Source of the DNA: Acetilactobacillus jinshanensis
GTDB taxonomy: Bacteria > Bacillota > Bacilli > Lactobacillales > Lactobacillaceae
DNA: 64,000 nucleotides
NCBI RefSeq assembly: GCF_004359375.1
Contig: NZ_CP034726.1
Coordinates: forward strand, 930,001-994,000
Direction of reading: 5' to 3'
Below the pieces are notes generated by a model. It searched no databases and was not told the DNA's origin. It was given only the letters and a program-made list of their open reading frames with translations. This document shows positions 36,700 to 45,139 of this stretch, in pieces. A program made the translations under genes and the position numbers. Every line of letters starts with the position of its first letter. Within the stretch, counting starts at the first letter, position 1.

Positions 36700-38001
36700 T
36701 CAATATAAGTTAACGAATCGATGTGAGATTAGACCATACAGTGGCCAGCCGGCAAACGTTACTAGGGCACCACACATTAGTGCTACTGGACCGGTAGTGT
36801 ACAGTGCGTACAGACAGTACATTGACGCGATAAACGCAATCGCGTTAGTAAAGGTCCGTTTCCGGATCGGCGCTCGTTCGATGATCTGCATCGAATTCAA
36901 GGTCCCCATTGACAGAATATATGGAACCACGTTTGTAACGACGGCTAAGTTAACCAGGATTGAGAATTGTCTGGATAGGGTTGGACTGATCGTCATTAAG
37001 GCTAGTAAAGTTTGGAGTCCGGTCGTGATGAACATCCCGATGATCGGTGAACCATTACGAATCGTTTCTCTAAAGATCTTCGGGAAGTATCCGGCATACG
37101 ACGATGCTTTAAAGACATCGGCGATCGTACATTGACCATCTAGTAATGAACCAAAACAGGAAATAATCATGACGGCCATAACGATTTTACCAACGATCGG
37201 TGAGAACATTTCACTGAAGACTAAACCGAATGGGGCGTTCGAGTTGGCTAATTTACCAAGTGGAGTAATGCCCATAATGACGTTAGTTGAAGCTACATAT
37301 AAGATAGCTGAACCTATCGTCCCGCAGACGACGGCAATCGGAACATCATGCTTCGGGTGTTTTGCGACGTTCATGTTGGCGGGCGCCGTTTCTAAGCCCA
37401 TGAAGCCCCAAAGGGTGATTGGAATGGATTTACTGACACCTTTAAAGATGCTGTAATTATGGGGATCCCAGGCACCAATGAACCGAGCACTGCTGAAGTA
37501 GAACCAACCGACGATTGATAGGACCACGATCGGCACGATGATTCCTAAGATATTGAAGATACTTAGATCACCGGTCATTCGGGCACCACCAAAATTCAGG
37601 ACGGTCCCAAACCAGAGCAGGGCAATCGTTCCTAAGGCAATCTGTAACGGATCAAGGTGCCAGTTGAATAGCACGGCTATGTATCCCATGACTGAGATCG
37701 CGATAGCGGCATCAGCGATTAGCAGCGAAATCCCATATGTATAGTTAGCCAGGAACGCACCACTTTTGCCGTAGGCGTATTGGGCGTAACCACCCATTCC
37801 ATCCTGGTTGGTAGTGTACAGTCCGGCCTTGGAAAATGCGTAGGCGAGGGCCATCGCACCTGCAAAGGTGATGACCCATGACAGTACAGAAATGGTACCG
37901 ACTTCCGCTAAGTTAGCGGGCAACAAAACAATTCCGGATCCCATCATATTGATGATGGTGACAACGGTAAGCTGAAAGACATTCATCTTTTTTTCATGCA
38001 T
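36700..38001 (-). CDS. potE: PotE-like putrescine/ornithine antiporter (APC superfamily)
   Basis: 433 residues with about 12 membrane helices. The sequence follows PotE of enterobacteria closely along its length: NMMGSGIVLLPANLAEVGTI at the start, GGYAQYAYGKSGAFLANYTYG, the LWGFMGLETAPANMNV stretch in the sixth helix, and VTNVVPYILSMG near the end. PotE exchanges ornithine for putrescine and, with ornithine decarboxylase, generates proton motive force and acid resistance. No decarboxylase gene is adjacent, which is unusual. Good AAAGGA ribosome-binding site. Its own promoter lies in the 38002-38130 gap. Confidence 0.85.
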   Translation of the reverse strand: MHEKKMNVFQLTVVTIINMMGSGIVLLPANLAEVGTISVLSWVITFAGAMALAYAFSKAGLYTTNQDGMGGYAQYAYGKSGAFLANYTYGISLLIADAAIAISVMGYIAVLFNWHLDPLQIALGTIALLWFGTVLNFGGARMTGDLSIFNILGIIVPIVVLSIVGWFYFSSARFIGAWDPHNYSIFKGVSKSIPITLWGFMGLETAPANMNVAKHPKHDVPIAVVCGTIGSAILYVASTNVIMGITPLGKLANSNAPFGLVFSEMFSPIVGKIVMAVMIISCFGSLLDGQCTIADVFKASSYAGYFPKIFRETIRNGSPIIGMFITTGLQTLLALMTISPTLSRQFSILVNLAVVTNVVPYILSMGTLNSMQIIERAPIRKRTFTNAIAFIASMYCLYALYTTGPVALMCGALVTFAGWPLYGLISHRFVNLY

Positions 38002-38132
38002 AATGGTTTCCTTTGAATTAAACGTCCAAAAGTGGATAAAGCTTATTAATCACCATTCATTTGATAGTCTACTAGCTTATCAATATTATTTTGTGTCCAT
38101 TTATCGCTTTAATGGTGTACAATTCCGTAAAC

Positions 38133-38178
38133 TAAAAAGGCGGCTCATTAATCACGCAGATCAATGAACCGTCTTTTA
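38133..38178 (-). terminator. Terminator of the permease-pepD-pepQ transcript
   Basis: A long imperfect stem AAAAGGCGGCTCATT/AATGAACCGTCTTTT, with TTTTTAG on the minus strand about 55 bases after pepQ. Confidence 0.75.
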
Positions 38179-38233
38179 ATGATGGATAATAAATGATAGA
38201 AGGTACTAGTTTAAGGGGGCGGAACCCTATAAA

Positions 38234-39331
38234 TTAGTCAACATAAATTAAGTGTTTCGGTGTGTGGGTGAATGGTTCAACACCCGTTTCAGTTACATGG
38301 ACACAGTCTTCAATTCGAACACCGGCAACGCCGGGGACGTAAATTCCGGGTTCGATGGAGAAGCACATGCCAGGCTTGATGATGGTCTTGTTGCCGCCAC
38401 GAATGGTTGGGAATTCGTGGGTACTAAGGCCAATGCCATGGCCTAAACGGTGTAAGAAGTATTTACCATAGCCAGCTTTAGTGATGTGGTCACGAGCGAC
38501 TTTATCGATAGATTCAGCGGTAACACCAGGCTTAGCGTAGTCCATGGCCATCTGCTGAGCTTCACGAACGGTCTTATAAATGTCTAACTTCTTTTGGTCA
38601 GGGTGACCAACTGCGACCGTACGGGAGGAGTCGGACATGTAGCCATCGTGAACGGTACCTAAGTCGAACAATACTAGTTCGTTATTCTTGACCCGGTTTT
38701 CACTGGTAAAGTTATGCGGTTCGGAAGCATGGGCACCAGCTTGGACTAAGGTCGGGAAGCTGTTAAACATAATGCCACGCTTCATTAAAGCATACTTGAT
38801 TTCAGCGGAAATCTGATCTTCGGTGGCACCAACCTTAACGGCATGGAAACCAACTTTGAAGCAGAAGTCGGCTTCACGACCGGCACCCGCTAACTTCTTG
38901 ATTTCTTCAGGGGTCTTGACCATTCGCATCTGCTTAACTAATTCAGAAACGTCGTGATCAAAACTGGCGTGTTCGAAAGCACCTTGTAAGGCCATTACAC
39001 GTGAATAGACTAAGTTAGTGGCTTCAAAGCCGACGTGGTGCGGATCACTAACGCGCTTTTCGACGTGTTTTGCGATCTTACTCCAGGGATCTTCAGCATC
39101 GGCATAGCCATATACTGGGCCGTTAAAGGTACTCTTTTGAATTTCTTCAACTTGTAAATCCGGTGCGAACATGAACGGTTCGTCGTCAGGGAAGACGACT
39201 AAGCCCATGACACGTTCGTAAGGGTTATTATAATATCCGGTTAGATATTGGATCGTCTTGGGATTACTTAAGTAGGTAAAGTCCAGATGATGATCCTTTG
39301 TCCATTTTTGCAATTGTTCTAAATGAGTCAT
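38234..39331 (-). CDS. pepQ: Xaa-Pro dipeptidase PepQ
   Basis: 365 residues, peptidase family M24B. An N-terminal creatinase-like domain (1-130) precedes the pita-bread catalytic domain. The five metal ligands are in place: Asp223 (LFDLG), Asp234 (MSDSSRT), His298 (LGHGIG), Glu327 (SIEPGI) and Glu341 (RIEDC). It cleaves dipeptides with C-terminal proline in the cytoplasm, finishing casein- or plant-peptide breakdown in lactobacilli. GGGAG precedes the ATG. It lies 44 bases after the C69 dipeptidase gene on the same strand and is probably co-transcribed. No CcpA gene is divergent here, although pepQ-ccpA is a common arrangement in this family. Confidence 0.95.
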   Translation of the reverse strand: MTHLEQLQKWTKDHHLDFTYLSNPKTIQYLTGYYNNPYERVMGLVVFPDDEPFMFAPDLQVEEIQKSTFNGPVYGYADAEDPWSKIAKHVEKRVSDPHHVGFEATNLVYSRVMALQGAFEHASFDHDVSELVKQMRMVKTPEEIKKLAGAGREADFCFKVGFHAVKVGATEDQISAEIKYALMKRGIMFNSFPTLVQAGAHASEPHNFTSENRVKNNELVLFDLGTVHDGYMSDSSRTVAVGHPDQKKLDIYKTVREAQQMAMDYAKPGVTAESIDKVARDHITKAGYGKYFLHRLGHGIGLSTHEFPTIRGGNKTIIKPGMCFSIEPGIYVPGVAGVRIEDCVHVTETGVEPFTHTPKHLIYVD

Positions 39332-39375
39332 TGTAAAATCTCCCTAAATTTAACTCGTATACGTTAATAATAACA

Positions 39376-40830
39376 TTAATAGTACAAATTAGGTGAATTC
39401 AATGAATTTTTGATAATCTTATCAATTAATTGCTTAGTAATGTTCGTAATATGATCAGCAGTTTGGCATGACGACTTAGTCAGCAGGGTTTGAAGCTGAT
39501 TATCATCTAGTTTAGATGCCTTACGATCCGTCTGCTTAATCCGACTAATGTCATACGCTTGGCACTTCTTTTTGTAGAGGTTGACGGTGTTGACAAACTG
39601 ATGATAGTGAGGATTAACCAGTGCGGATAAGGTCTTGTATAACCAGAAGGCGCTGTCGAGTGATACGTTACTGGTAGCAGTAGCGTAATTCTTGGGTGTC
39701 CTGGTGATATTCGCGTAGAAGGGGACGTAAGGACTGAAAGCAAATAGTCCCATGGCGACCCACATCAATGCGGAGTACTTTTTCGGCACGTCATTCCGTA
39801 GCTGAATCACGTGTGACAACTGATTTCGGTCAAGGGCGACCGGCCGAAAGATCGGCTTCTTCAACTTCACCGGGTCGTAGGGGGTCTGCTGGTAGTGAGA
39901 AGACAGGAAATATTCGCAATCTTCCACCGTCAGTTTCTGTTCCGGTTTCATGATGAAGGGGATCTTCTGACTAGTTGGCTGATCAGTTAAGCCAAGTGAC
40001 TTCATCTCATGCGGTGAGAATAATAGGTGACCGTACCAGGCACGCGAAGTATTGTATTTGATGTCGAGCTGATTATCCCAGTCCGCGTATTCACCGGCAG
40101 TCCCGGCGATCTTACGAAAGTTGAATCCTTTTTGATCGGGATTGAGATGATTCTGCTCGACGAACGACTTTAGATCTGGTGAATACATGTAATGATCAGG
40201 ATCATTAAAGTCGATCTGTTCAATACTGGTCTCGTTTGGTGCGATGGCATAAGCGTCATCAGGGATGCGAACCGCCGCCCAGTGGTGACCACCAACCGTT
40301 TCTAAGTACCAGACTTCGTCGTGATCGGAAAAAGCAATTCCGTTGCTCTGACCGGTGCCGTACTTCTGGATTAAATCACCCAGACGACGGACACCTTCAC
40401 GGGCGGTATTAACGAACGGCAAAACGATCGTAACCATACTTTCTTCGTTGACCCCGTGTTTAACGTAGGGATCACAACCCAGAAAGCGCTGGTTCGTGTA
40501 GGTCGTTTCGGTGGCGCTCATGGCAACGTCCTTTTCGTTGACCCCGGCTTCTTCATAGACCGGGTACTTGGACGGCGGTAAGTGAAGCTGTTTTTCAACA
40601 CAGGTACTGGGTTCGCAGATGTAGCGGTAGGAACGTGACGGTAATGGAATCCTGACGTGGGTCAGCGGCGACACGTACAGATTATCCGGCTTATTACGAG
40701 CTGGTCTTACGACTAATTTCTTGGGTCCGCACGTGTTGTACCAATCACCGTTTCGGGCGATGATGGTTGATCCGTCGATCGTGGCGTCCTTACCGACTAA
40801 AATTGATGTACATGATAATGGCTTATGCAT
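39376..40830 (-). CDS. C69-family dipeptidase (PepD type)
   Basis: 484 residues. N-terminal nucleophile hydrolase: the short propeptide MHKPLS precedes Cys7 in SCTSILVGKDATIDGST, which becomes the nucleophile after self-processing. Further family marks are ARNGDW and the E-x-x-x-G-x-H-W-A-A stretch near 170-180. PepD enzymes hydrolyse a broad range of dipeptides in the cytoplasm. It starts 20 bases after the stop of the amino-acid permease, so the two form an operon for peptide breakdown and amino-acid transport, with pepQ next. Confidence 0.92.
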   Translation of the reverse strand: MHKPLSCTSILVGKDATIDGSTIIARNGDWYNTCGPKKLVVRPARNKPDNLYVSPLTHVRIPLPSRSYRYICEPSTCVEKQLHLPPSKYPVYEEAGVNEKDVAMSATETTYTNQRFLGCDPYVKHGVNEESMVTIVLPFVNTAREGVRRLGDLIQKYGTGQSNGIAFSDHDEVWYLETVGGHHWAAVRIPDDAYAIAPNETSIEQIDFNDPDHYMYSPDLKSFVEQNHLNPDQKGFNFRKIAGTAGEYADWDNQLDIKYNTSRAWYGHLLFSPHEMKSLGLTDQPTSQKIPFIMKPEQKLTVEDCEYFLSSHYQQTPYDPVKLKKPIFRPVALDRNQLSHVIQLRNDVPKKYSALMWVAMGLFAFSPYVPFYANITRTPKNYATATSNVSLDSAFWLYKTLSALVNPHYHQFVNTVNLYKKKCQAYDISRIKQTDRKASKLDDNQLQTLLTKSSCQTADHITNITKQLIDKIIKNSLNSPNLYY

Positions 40831-40850
40831 ATTCTCATCTCTTGAGTTAA

Positions 40851-42401
40851 TTATAAGTTAACGTCATGGTGCTTTTCGTAGTGAACGTTATCGGCAACCA
40901 TTCGACGGGCACGGTGCATGATACCTAAGTGGTACATGATAGTTGAAATGATGAAGAATAGTACCGGTCCGGCGAAGGTCCAGAATGCGACAGCGTACTG
41001 ATGCTGAGTGATTGGTAAGATTAAGTTGAATAACGTAGCTAATGCCATGGCAACAACTAATACACCAACGGTAAAGTAAACTGACTTCATGCTGTGTAAG
41101 AATTCGATTGGACGTTCGATATCCTTACGCTTCTTAAAGGCAACGAATGCGATGGCAATGAAGGTGTATGGTGCGATAACGGCGATGTTGTTCATATCAA
41201 CGATGATCTGGTAGAATTCTTGACCAGTCTTACCAGTTAAAGCAACTAATACTAAAGCACCAGCGATAACTGCACATTCGATCCATAGGGCAACGGATGG
41301 CATATCATGCTTGTTAAATGTAGAAATCTTCTTTGGCCATAGGTCCTTAGAAGAACCAGCGATCAAACCTTTGATTGGTGAGTAAGATACAACGGCAACT
41401 AAGCCTAAAGTAGGAATCAAAGCACCGATTGATAGAAGACGAACTAAACTACGACCAATCATAGCACCGGTAGCAGGGGACCAGCCCAATGCTTTGGCTA
41501 AACTGTCACCAGCGTTGGCCATCATGTAAAAGGCATTGTTATAAAGATCAACCTTTGGGTTCTTGAATACGTGAGCCCAGTTAGTAGCTAAACCACAGAT
41601 AAAGATACCAAATACGTAAAGGCAAACCATGGAAGCAGCAGTGATCATCATAGCCTTTGGGAATTGCTTACGCGGGTGTTTCATACGGTCTAAGAAACCA
41701 CTGGTGGCTTCTAATCCACCATAAGCGAACATTGCGTAAACGGCGAATGACATGATAGCAATTGGTGACTGGAACTGAACGTTCGGTGATTTAACAAATG
41801 AACTAACTCCGGTGATTGGCTGTGCTAACTGACCGTGGTTAGCGAAGAAAATGATAACGGAAATGATGGCGAATAAAGCGATAACACCTAATGAAATAGC
41901 ACCACTGATCATGGCAATCATAGCAACCTGATGAAAACCACGAGTTACTAAGAAGATGGAGAAGACCATGAATGCAGCACCGATCAAAGCTTCGATATCA
42001 TTACTGGTGAGGAAGCCCAAGTGCCAGTTCAGTGAGGTATCGTAACCTAAGAACAGGCCAGAGAAGTGAATTCCTAAGCCGGAAACGATTTGAAGCATGC
42101 TGATGACCCAGAGGCCGATCCACATAAAGGTTCCGATGAAGGCCCATTTTTCACCAACGGAATTAAGTAACCAACTATAGAAGCCACCATGATCGACTCT
42201 GATGGCACCACTATATTCAGAAAAGATGATGGCTAGTGGAAGTAAATAAACAAAACCACAGATAATATACCATGGAATCCCGGCGTAACCCATTTGGTTA
42301 TAACCAGTAATTGAATTACCGAAACCGAAGTCGGTAGCGATAATCGCTAAAACCATGCCCGCAACGGACATATATCGTTTCTTGGATTTACTCTTAGACA
42401 T
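40851..42401 (-). CDS. YjeM-like APC-family amino-acid permease
   Basis: 516 residues, about 12-13 membrane helices. The sequence follows enterobacterial YjeM: IIATDFGFGNSITGYNQMGY in helix 1, the loop GGFYSWLLNSVGEKWAFIGT, and SFAVYAMFAYGGLEATSGFL in helix 6. YjeM belongs to the glutamate/GABA-antiporter-like branch of APC carriers, but its substrate is not established. Positioned ahead of two dipeptidases, it could export or exchange amino acids released from peptides. The small gene at 42433-42741 lies 31 bases upstream and may lead the operon. Confidence 0.85.
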   Translation of the reverse strand: MSKSKSKKRYMSVAGMVLAIIATDFGFGNSITGYNQMGYAGIPWYIICGFVYLLPLAIIFSEYSGAIRVDHGGFYSWLLNSVGEKWAFIGTFMWIGLWVISMLQIVSGLGIHFSGLFLGYDTSLNWHLGFLTSNDIEALIGAAFMVFSIFLVTRGFHQVAMIAMISGAISLGVIALFAIISVIIFFANHGQLAQPITGVSSFVKSPNVQFQSPIAIMSFAVYAMFAYGGLEATSGFLDRMKHPRKQFPKAMMITAASMVCLYVFGIFICGLATNWAHVFKNPKVDLYNNAFYMMANAGDSLAKALGWSPATGAMIGRSLVRLLSIGALIPTLGLVAVVSYSPIKGLIAGSSKDLWPKKISTFNKHDMPSVALWIECAVIAGALVLVALTGKTGQEFYQIIVDMNNIAVIAPYTFIAIAFVAFKKRKDIERPIEFLHSMKSVYFTVGVLVVAMALATLFNLILPITQHQYAVAFWTFAGPVLFFIISTIMYHLGIMHRARRMVADNVHYEKHHDVNL

Positions 42402-42432
42402 CTTTATTATCTCCCCAATTTATTAATCAATA

Positions 42433-42741
42433 TTAATTCTTGCTAGTTAAAGCGTCTTGTAACTTAGCGTAGTCGCCGTTATCCAAGACCTTGTGACGGC
42501 TGACGAAGATAGCGACCTTTAAGCTGTATTCCTTTGAACTCTGCTGATAGAAATTCCGAACGGAGTTGACTAAATGACGCATCTTGTTAGCTTTCTTCAT
42601 GTCTTCTAACTGATGACCTAACGTATCAACCGCTGTGTTGGTAACGCCGGTTGCGGTGTTAGCGTGCTGATGAGCGTTATCTAAGTCTTTCCGTAGATAT
42701 GTATTCATAACGTACAACTTATGGTGAAATTTTTCTGCCAT
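42433..42741 (-). CDS. Hypothetical small helical protein
   Basis: 102 residues, soluble, almost entirely helical by composition, with no Cys and a basic-acidic mix. I do not recognise the family. The stretch from about 23 to 60 has spaced small/hydrophobic residues (NTATGVTNTAVDTLGHQLEDM) suggesting a coiled coil. Its AGGAGG ribosome-binding site is strong. It lies 31 bases ahead of the permease gene in the same direction, so it may be co-transcribed. The terminator of the small peptide gene lies just upstream. Confidence 0.6.
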   Translation of the reverse strand: MAEKFHHKLYVMNTYLRKDLDNAHQHANTATGVTNTAVDTLGHQLEDMKKANKMRHLVNSVRNFYQQSSKEYSLKVAIFVSRHKVLDNGDYAKLQDALTSKN

Positions 42742-42771
42742 ATTGATTCCTCCTAAACATTATTTACCGAT

Positions 42772-42814
42772 GAAAAAAGTCCTCATGATTTATTACCCAA
42801 ACCATGAGGACTTT
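42772..42814 (-). terminator. Terminator of the small hydrophobic peptide gene
   Basis: A perfect 12-bp stem AAAGTCCTCATG/CATGAGGACTTT, with TTTTTTC following on the minus strand. Confidence 0.8.
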
Positions 42815-42925
42815 ATCTTTTAAGTATTAATTTCAGTGTTAAAAGAAGCATCCACACAGTTTAGATTTTATCCCTGTGTGAATACTATTTGATGCGACAA
42901 AATGAATTCTCAAATACCCACACAG

Positions 42926-43036
42926 TCAATGAATAATAATGACTAAGACTAAGACCATAATCACTAAAATCGCAATGACTGTAATAATTTGAGAATCTGT
43001 CAAAGTATTAAACATACTCAGGCACGATCGTCGCAT
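42926..43036 (-). CDS. Small hydrophobic peptide with self-folding mRNA (candidate type I toxin)
   Basis: 36 codons from an ATG with AGAAGG seven bases upstream. The C-terminal two thirds is one membrane helix (IITVIAILVIMVLVLVIIIH). The promoter is near consensus: TTGACA, 16 bases, TACACT (43082-43109). The mRNA can fold on itself. TTTGATGCGAC, which contains the start codon, is complementary to GTCGCATCAAA at about 42889-42900, and TTCTCAAAT inside the gene to ATTTGAGAA just after it. Further downstream CACACAG/CTGTGTG extends a hairpin. Such long-range pairing over the start is typical of type I toxin mRNAs. I do not recognise the peptide family, and no antisense RNA promoter is obvious. 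Confidence 0.55.
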   Translation of the reverse strand: MRRSCLSMFNTLTDSQIITVIAILVIMVLVLVIIIH

Positions 43037-43081
43037 CAAAATACCTTCTTTCAATCGATATGTTTTCCTTTACGTTTCTTA

Positions 43082-43109
43082 AGTGTAGAAGAATTCTATG
43101 GGATGTCAA
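43082..43109 (-). promoter_or_regulatory. Promoter of the small hydrophobic peptide gene
   Basis: On the minus strand, TTGACA (43104-43109) and TACACT (43082-43087) are spaced by 16 bases. It is one of the best consensus promoters in the window. Confidence 0.75.
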
Positions 43110-43328
43110 GGAGATTAGGAAACTTTATTAAATTATTTTTGAATAATTGTATAAAATAGGCAACCTTATTAATATGATGGGTGCTTACTAAAATATAGTT
43201 TCGAAATTTATTAATAATTAGAGGTGGAAAATTAGTTAATAATGTGAATTGTTACGTAATGTATAGTGAAGGGAGATTGTGGTGCTTTAGATAAACTATT
43301 TATAAATGTATATTAACTATAATTACAC

Positions 43329-43355
43329 TACATTAATGTATAAATATGATATAAT
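43329..43355 (+). promoter_or_regulatory. Operator and promoter of the RelB/YoeB module
   Basis: The perfect palindrome TACATTAATGTA (43329-43340) overlaps the -35 region of a promoter whose -10 is TATAAT (43350-43355). This fits autorepression by the antitoxin/toxin complex, as in most type II modules. Confidence 0.55.
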
Positions 43356-43375
43356 CATGTAAAGGAAGTGATATT

Positions 43376-43645
43376 TTGAAAAAAATCCAAATTTCAGTAA
43401 CCACCACACCTGAAGCAAAGGATATGGCCACTAAGGTTACTAATAAATTAGGCTTGTCATTATCAACAGCTTTAAATATGTGCATTAATCAAATTGCGAT
43501 GCAACAACGGTTACCATATTCGACAGCGCTTCCTAGGAATCCTTACGCTAAATACGGGAAGCCAACTTCAACTAATGACTTAAAAAAACGAATTATGAAT
43601 AGTAAAACATCCAACAAAAAGCATCATTTAGACTATGAACATTAG
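43376..43645 (+). CDS. RelB/DinJ-family antitoxin
   Basis: 89 residues from a TTG with AAGGAAGTG five bases upstream. The N-terminal half is a ribbon-helix-helix (IQISVTTTPEAKDMATKVTN then LGLSLSTALNMCINQI), the RelB/DinJ pattern, which dimerises and binds the operator. The C-terminal half is basic and unstructured and should wrap the toxin. The gene overlaps the following toxin by 11 bases, giving translational coupling. Autoregulation is likely through the palindrome at 43329-43340. Confidence 0.85.
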   Translation: MKKIQISVTTTPEAKDMATKVTNKLGLSLSTALNMCINQIAMQQRLPYSTALPRNPYAKYGKPTSTNDLKKRIMNSKTSNKKHHLDYEH

Positions 43646-43892
43646 TTTTGATCAAGACGCTTGGAATGAATATAAATATTGGGAATTTCAAGATAAGAAA
43701 CATTTAAGAAGAATTAATCGATTAATCAGTGACATATTGAGGAATGGTCCACAAAATGGAATTGGGAAGCCGGAGCCATTGAAATATCTTGGTGCTGATA
43801 TCTGGTCTAGACGGATTGATAAGGCTAACCGATTGGTTTATTTATATAGTTCAGATGACTTTATCATTGAGTCATGCCACTATCATTATTGA
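43635..43892 (+). CDS. Txe/YoeB-family mRNA interferase toxin
   Basis: 85 residues, full length. Ribosome-dependent endoribonuclease of the RelE fold. Key residues match YoeB: Glu47 in GKPEPLK, Arg59-Arg60 in WSRRI, Arg66, and the C-terminal His84-Tyr85 in CHYHY. The usual partner of YoeB is a Phd/YefM antitoxin; here the upstream gene is RelB/DinJ-like, an exchanged pair. The toxin appears intact. Confidence 0.93.
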   Translation: MNISFDQDAWNEYKYWEFQDKKHLRRINRLISDILRNGPQNGIGKPEPLKYLGADIWSRRIDKANRLVYLYSSDDFIIESCHYHY

Positions 43893-43895
43893 TAT

Positions 43896-43933
43896 AAAAC
43901 GTTGATCTTGTTGTAGGGATCAGCGTTTTATCT
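43896..43933 (+). terminator. Terminator of the toxin-antitoxin module
   Basis: The arms AAAACGTTGATC and GATCAGCGTTTT flank a short loop. Confidence 0.75.
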
Positions 43934-44031
43934 AATTAATCCATTTCCGAGATTGTGAACTCTCATTAATTAATATCTAGAAAAGCAATGATATAATGGA
44001 TTATAAATATAACAAGCATTAGATAACCGAG

Positions 44032-45129
44032 ATGAATTACGTGTCAGCTTTTCAAGATAAGCATTTCGATCAAAAAATTAGTGATTTACAGAAAGAACTC
44101 CGACGCGAACATGATCTACAGAGTAACTATGAGGCTAAGCTAAGTGAAGGCAAGCCCCAGGATCATAAACCAACGTCGGATAGCAGTCAGTACGAGGGCC
44201 CCAGTAAGACCCGGAGTGCATTAGCTAAGAAGTATCACATTAAGTATCAGGATACGATCGACCCGACTGAAGACGGTGTTAAACAGTTAGATGGGATGAT
44301 TGGCCTTAAATCCGTTAAAGATTTGATCAAGCATTACATCGCTAGTGCCGAGATTGATCAGCGGGCCCGTGAACTGGGCCAGGACAACAAGATGGCTTCA
44401 CTTAACATGATCTTTATGGGTAATCCAGGAACCGGTAAAACCGAAGTTGCCCGAATTGTTGGTAAGATCCTGTTCCAGAAGCACATTGTTAAAAAACCGC
44501 TCTTTCTAGAGTGCAGTGCCCGTGACCTAATGAGTACGTTAGTTGGTGGAGCCTTATTAAAGACTCATAAACTGATGCAGCGTGCCCGCGGTGGTGTGCT
44601 ATTCATTGATGAAGCCTACGTTTTAGCACCGACTGGCGACCAGGGAGATGCTGAAAATAGTACCAAGAACGACGCCGTCAGTGAACTATTAAGAATGGCT
44701 GAAAATCACCGTCATGATACGGTTGTTATCTTAGCTGGTTATCAGGATAAGATGGAAGAATTAATCAATAAGTCGAACGAAGGCTTACGTTCACGGTTTA
44801 ACCACAAGGTCCTGTTTCCGGACTACAGTAATCATGAAATGTACCAGATCTTCATGTATCACGCTAAGAAGACGCACTGTATCTTAGGCCCAAAGGAAAA
44901 GGACTTTCTGAAGAGTAAACTCAGCTACTTCATCAAGTATTCCAAGAAACACCATGAAAACAGTAACGCCCGCCTGATGCGAAACTTACTGCACATGGTA
45001 ATTAGTTGTCATGAATATCGAATTGCGACCCATGCGAAAGATATTCACAAGTTAACGTTGGGTGACATCAACACGATTTCACTTGACGATCTTGACCAAG
45101 GTTTCAAACGGACCGAAAATAACGAATAA
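44032..45129 (+). CDS. CbbX/SpoVK-like AAA+ ATPase
   Basis: 365 residues. Residues 1-60 are charged and helical, then a low-complexity linker. The AAA+ core has Walker A GNPGTGKT (130-137), Walker B VLFIDEA (189-195) and the arginine motif GLRSRF (251-256). The ALLKTHKLMQRARGGVLFID layout is that of the CbbX/SpoVK/EccA group, which remodel protein complexes in the cytosol. It is followed after 10 bases by a soluble zinc metallopeptidase gene. That pairing suggests an unfoldase-protease or chaperone-protease partnership, which I infer from gene order only. Extended promoter TGATATAAT near 43990. The ribosome-binding site is weak. Confidence 0.85.
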   Translation: MNYVSAFQDKHFDQKISDLQKELRREHDLQSNYEAKLSEGKPQDHKPTSDSSQYEGPSKTRSALAKKYHIKYQDTIDPTEDGVKQLDGMIGLKSVKDLIKHYIASAEIDQRARELGQDNKMASLNMIFMGNPGTGKTEVARIVGKILFQKHIVKKPLFLECSARDLMSTLVGGALLKTHKLMQRARGGVLFIDEAYVLAPTGDQGDAENSTKNDAVSELLRMAENHRHDTVVILAGYQDKMEELINKSNEGLRSRFNHKVLFPDYSNHEMYQIFMYHAKKTHCILGPKEKDFLKSKLSYFIKYSKKHHENSNARLMRNLLHMVISCHEYRIATHAKDIHKLTLGDINTISLDDLDQGFKRTENNE

Positions 45130-45139
45130 GGTGATTCAC

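Noticed and set aside
43037-43375. Further genes in the gap before the RelB/YoeB module
   Set aside because: Apart from the two promoters and the operator palindrome, the stretch is AT-rich with no frame of useful length.
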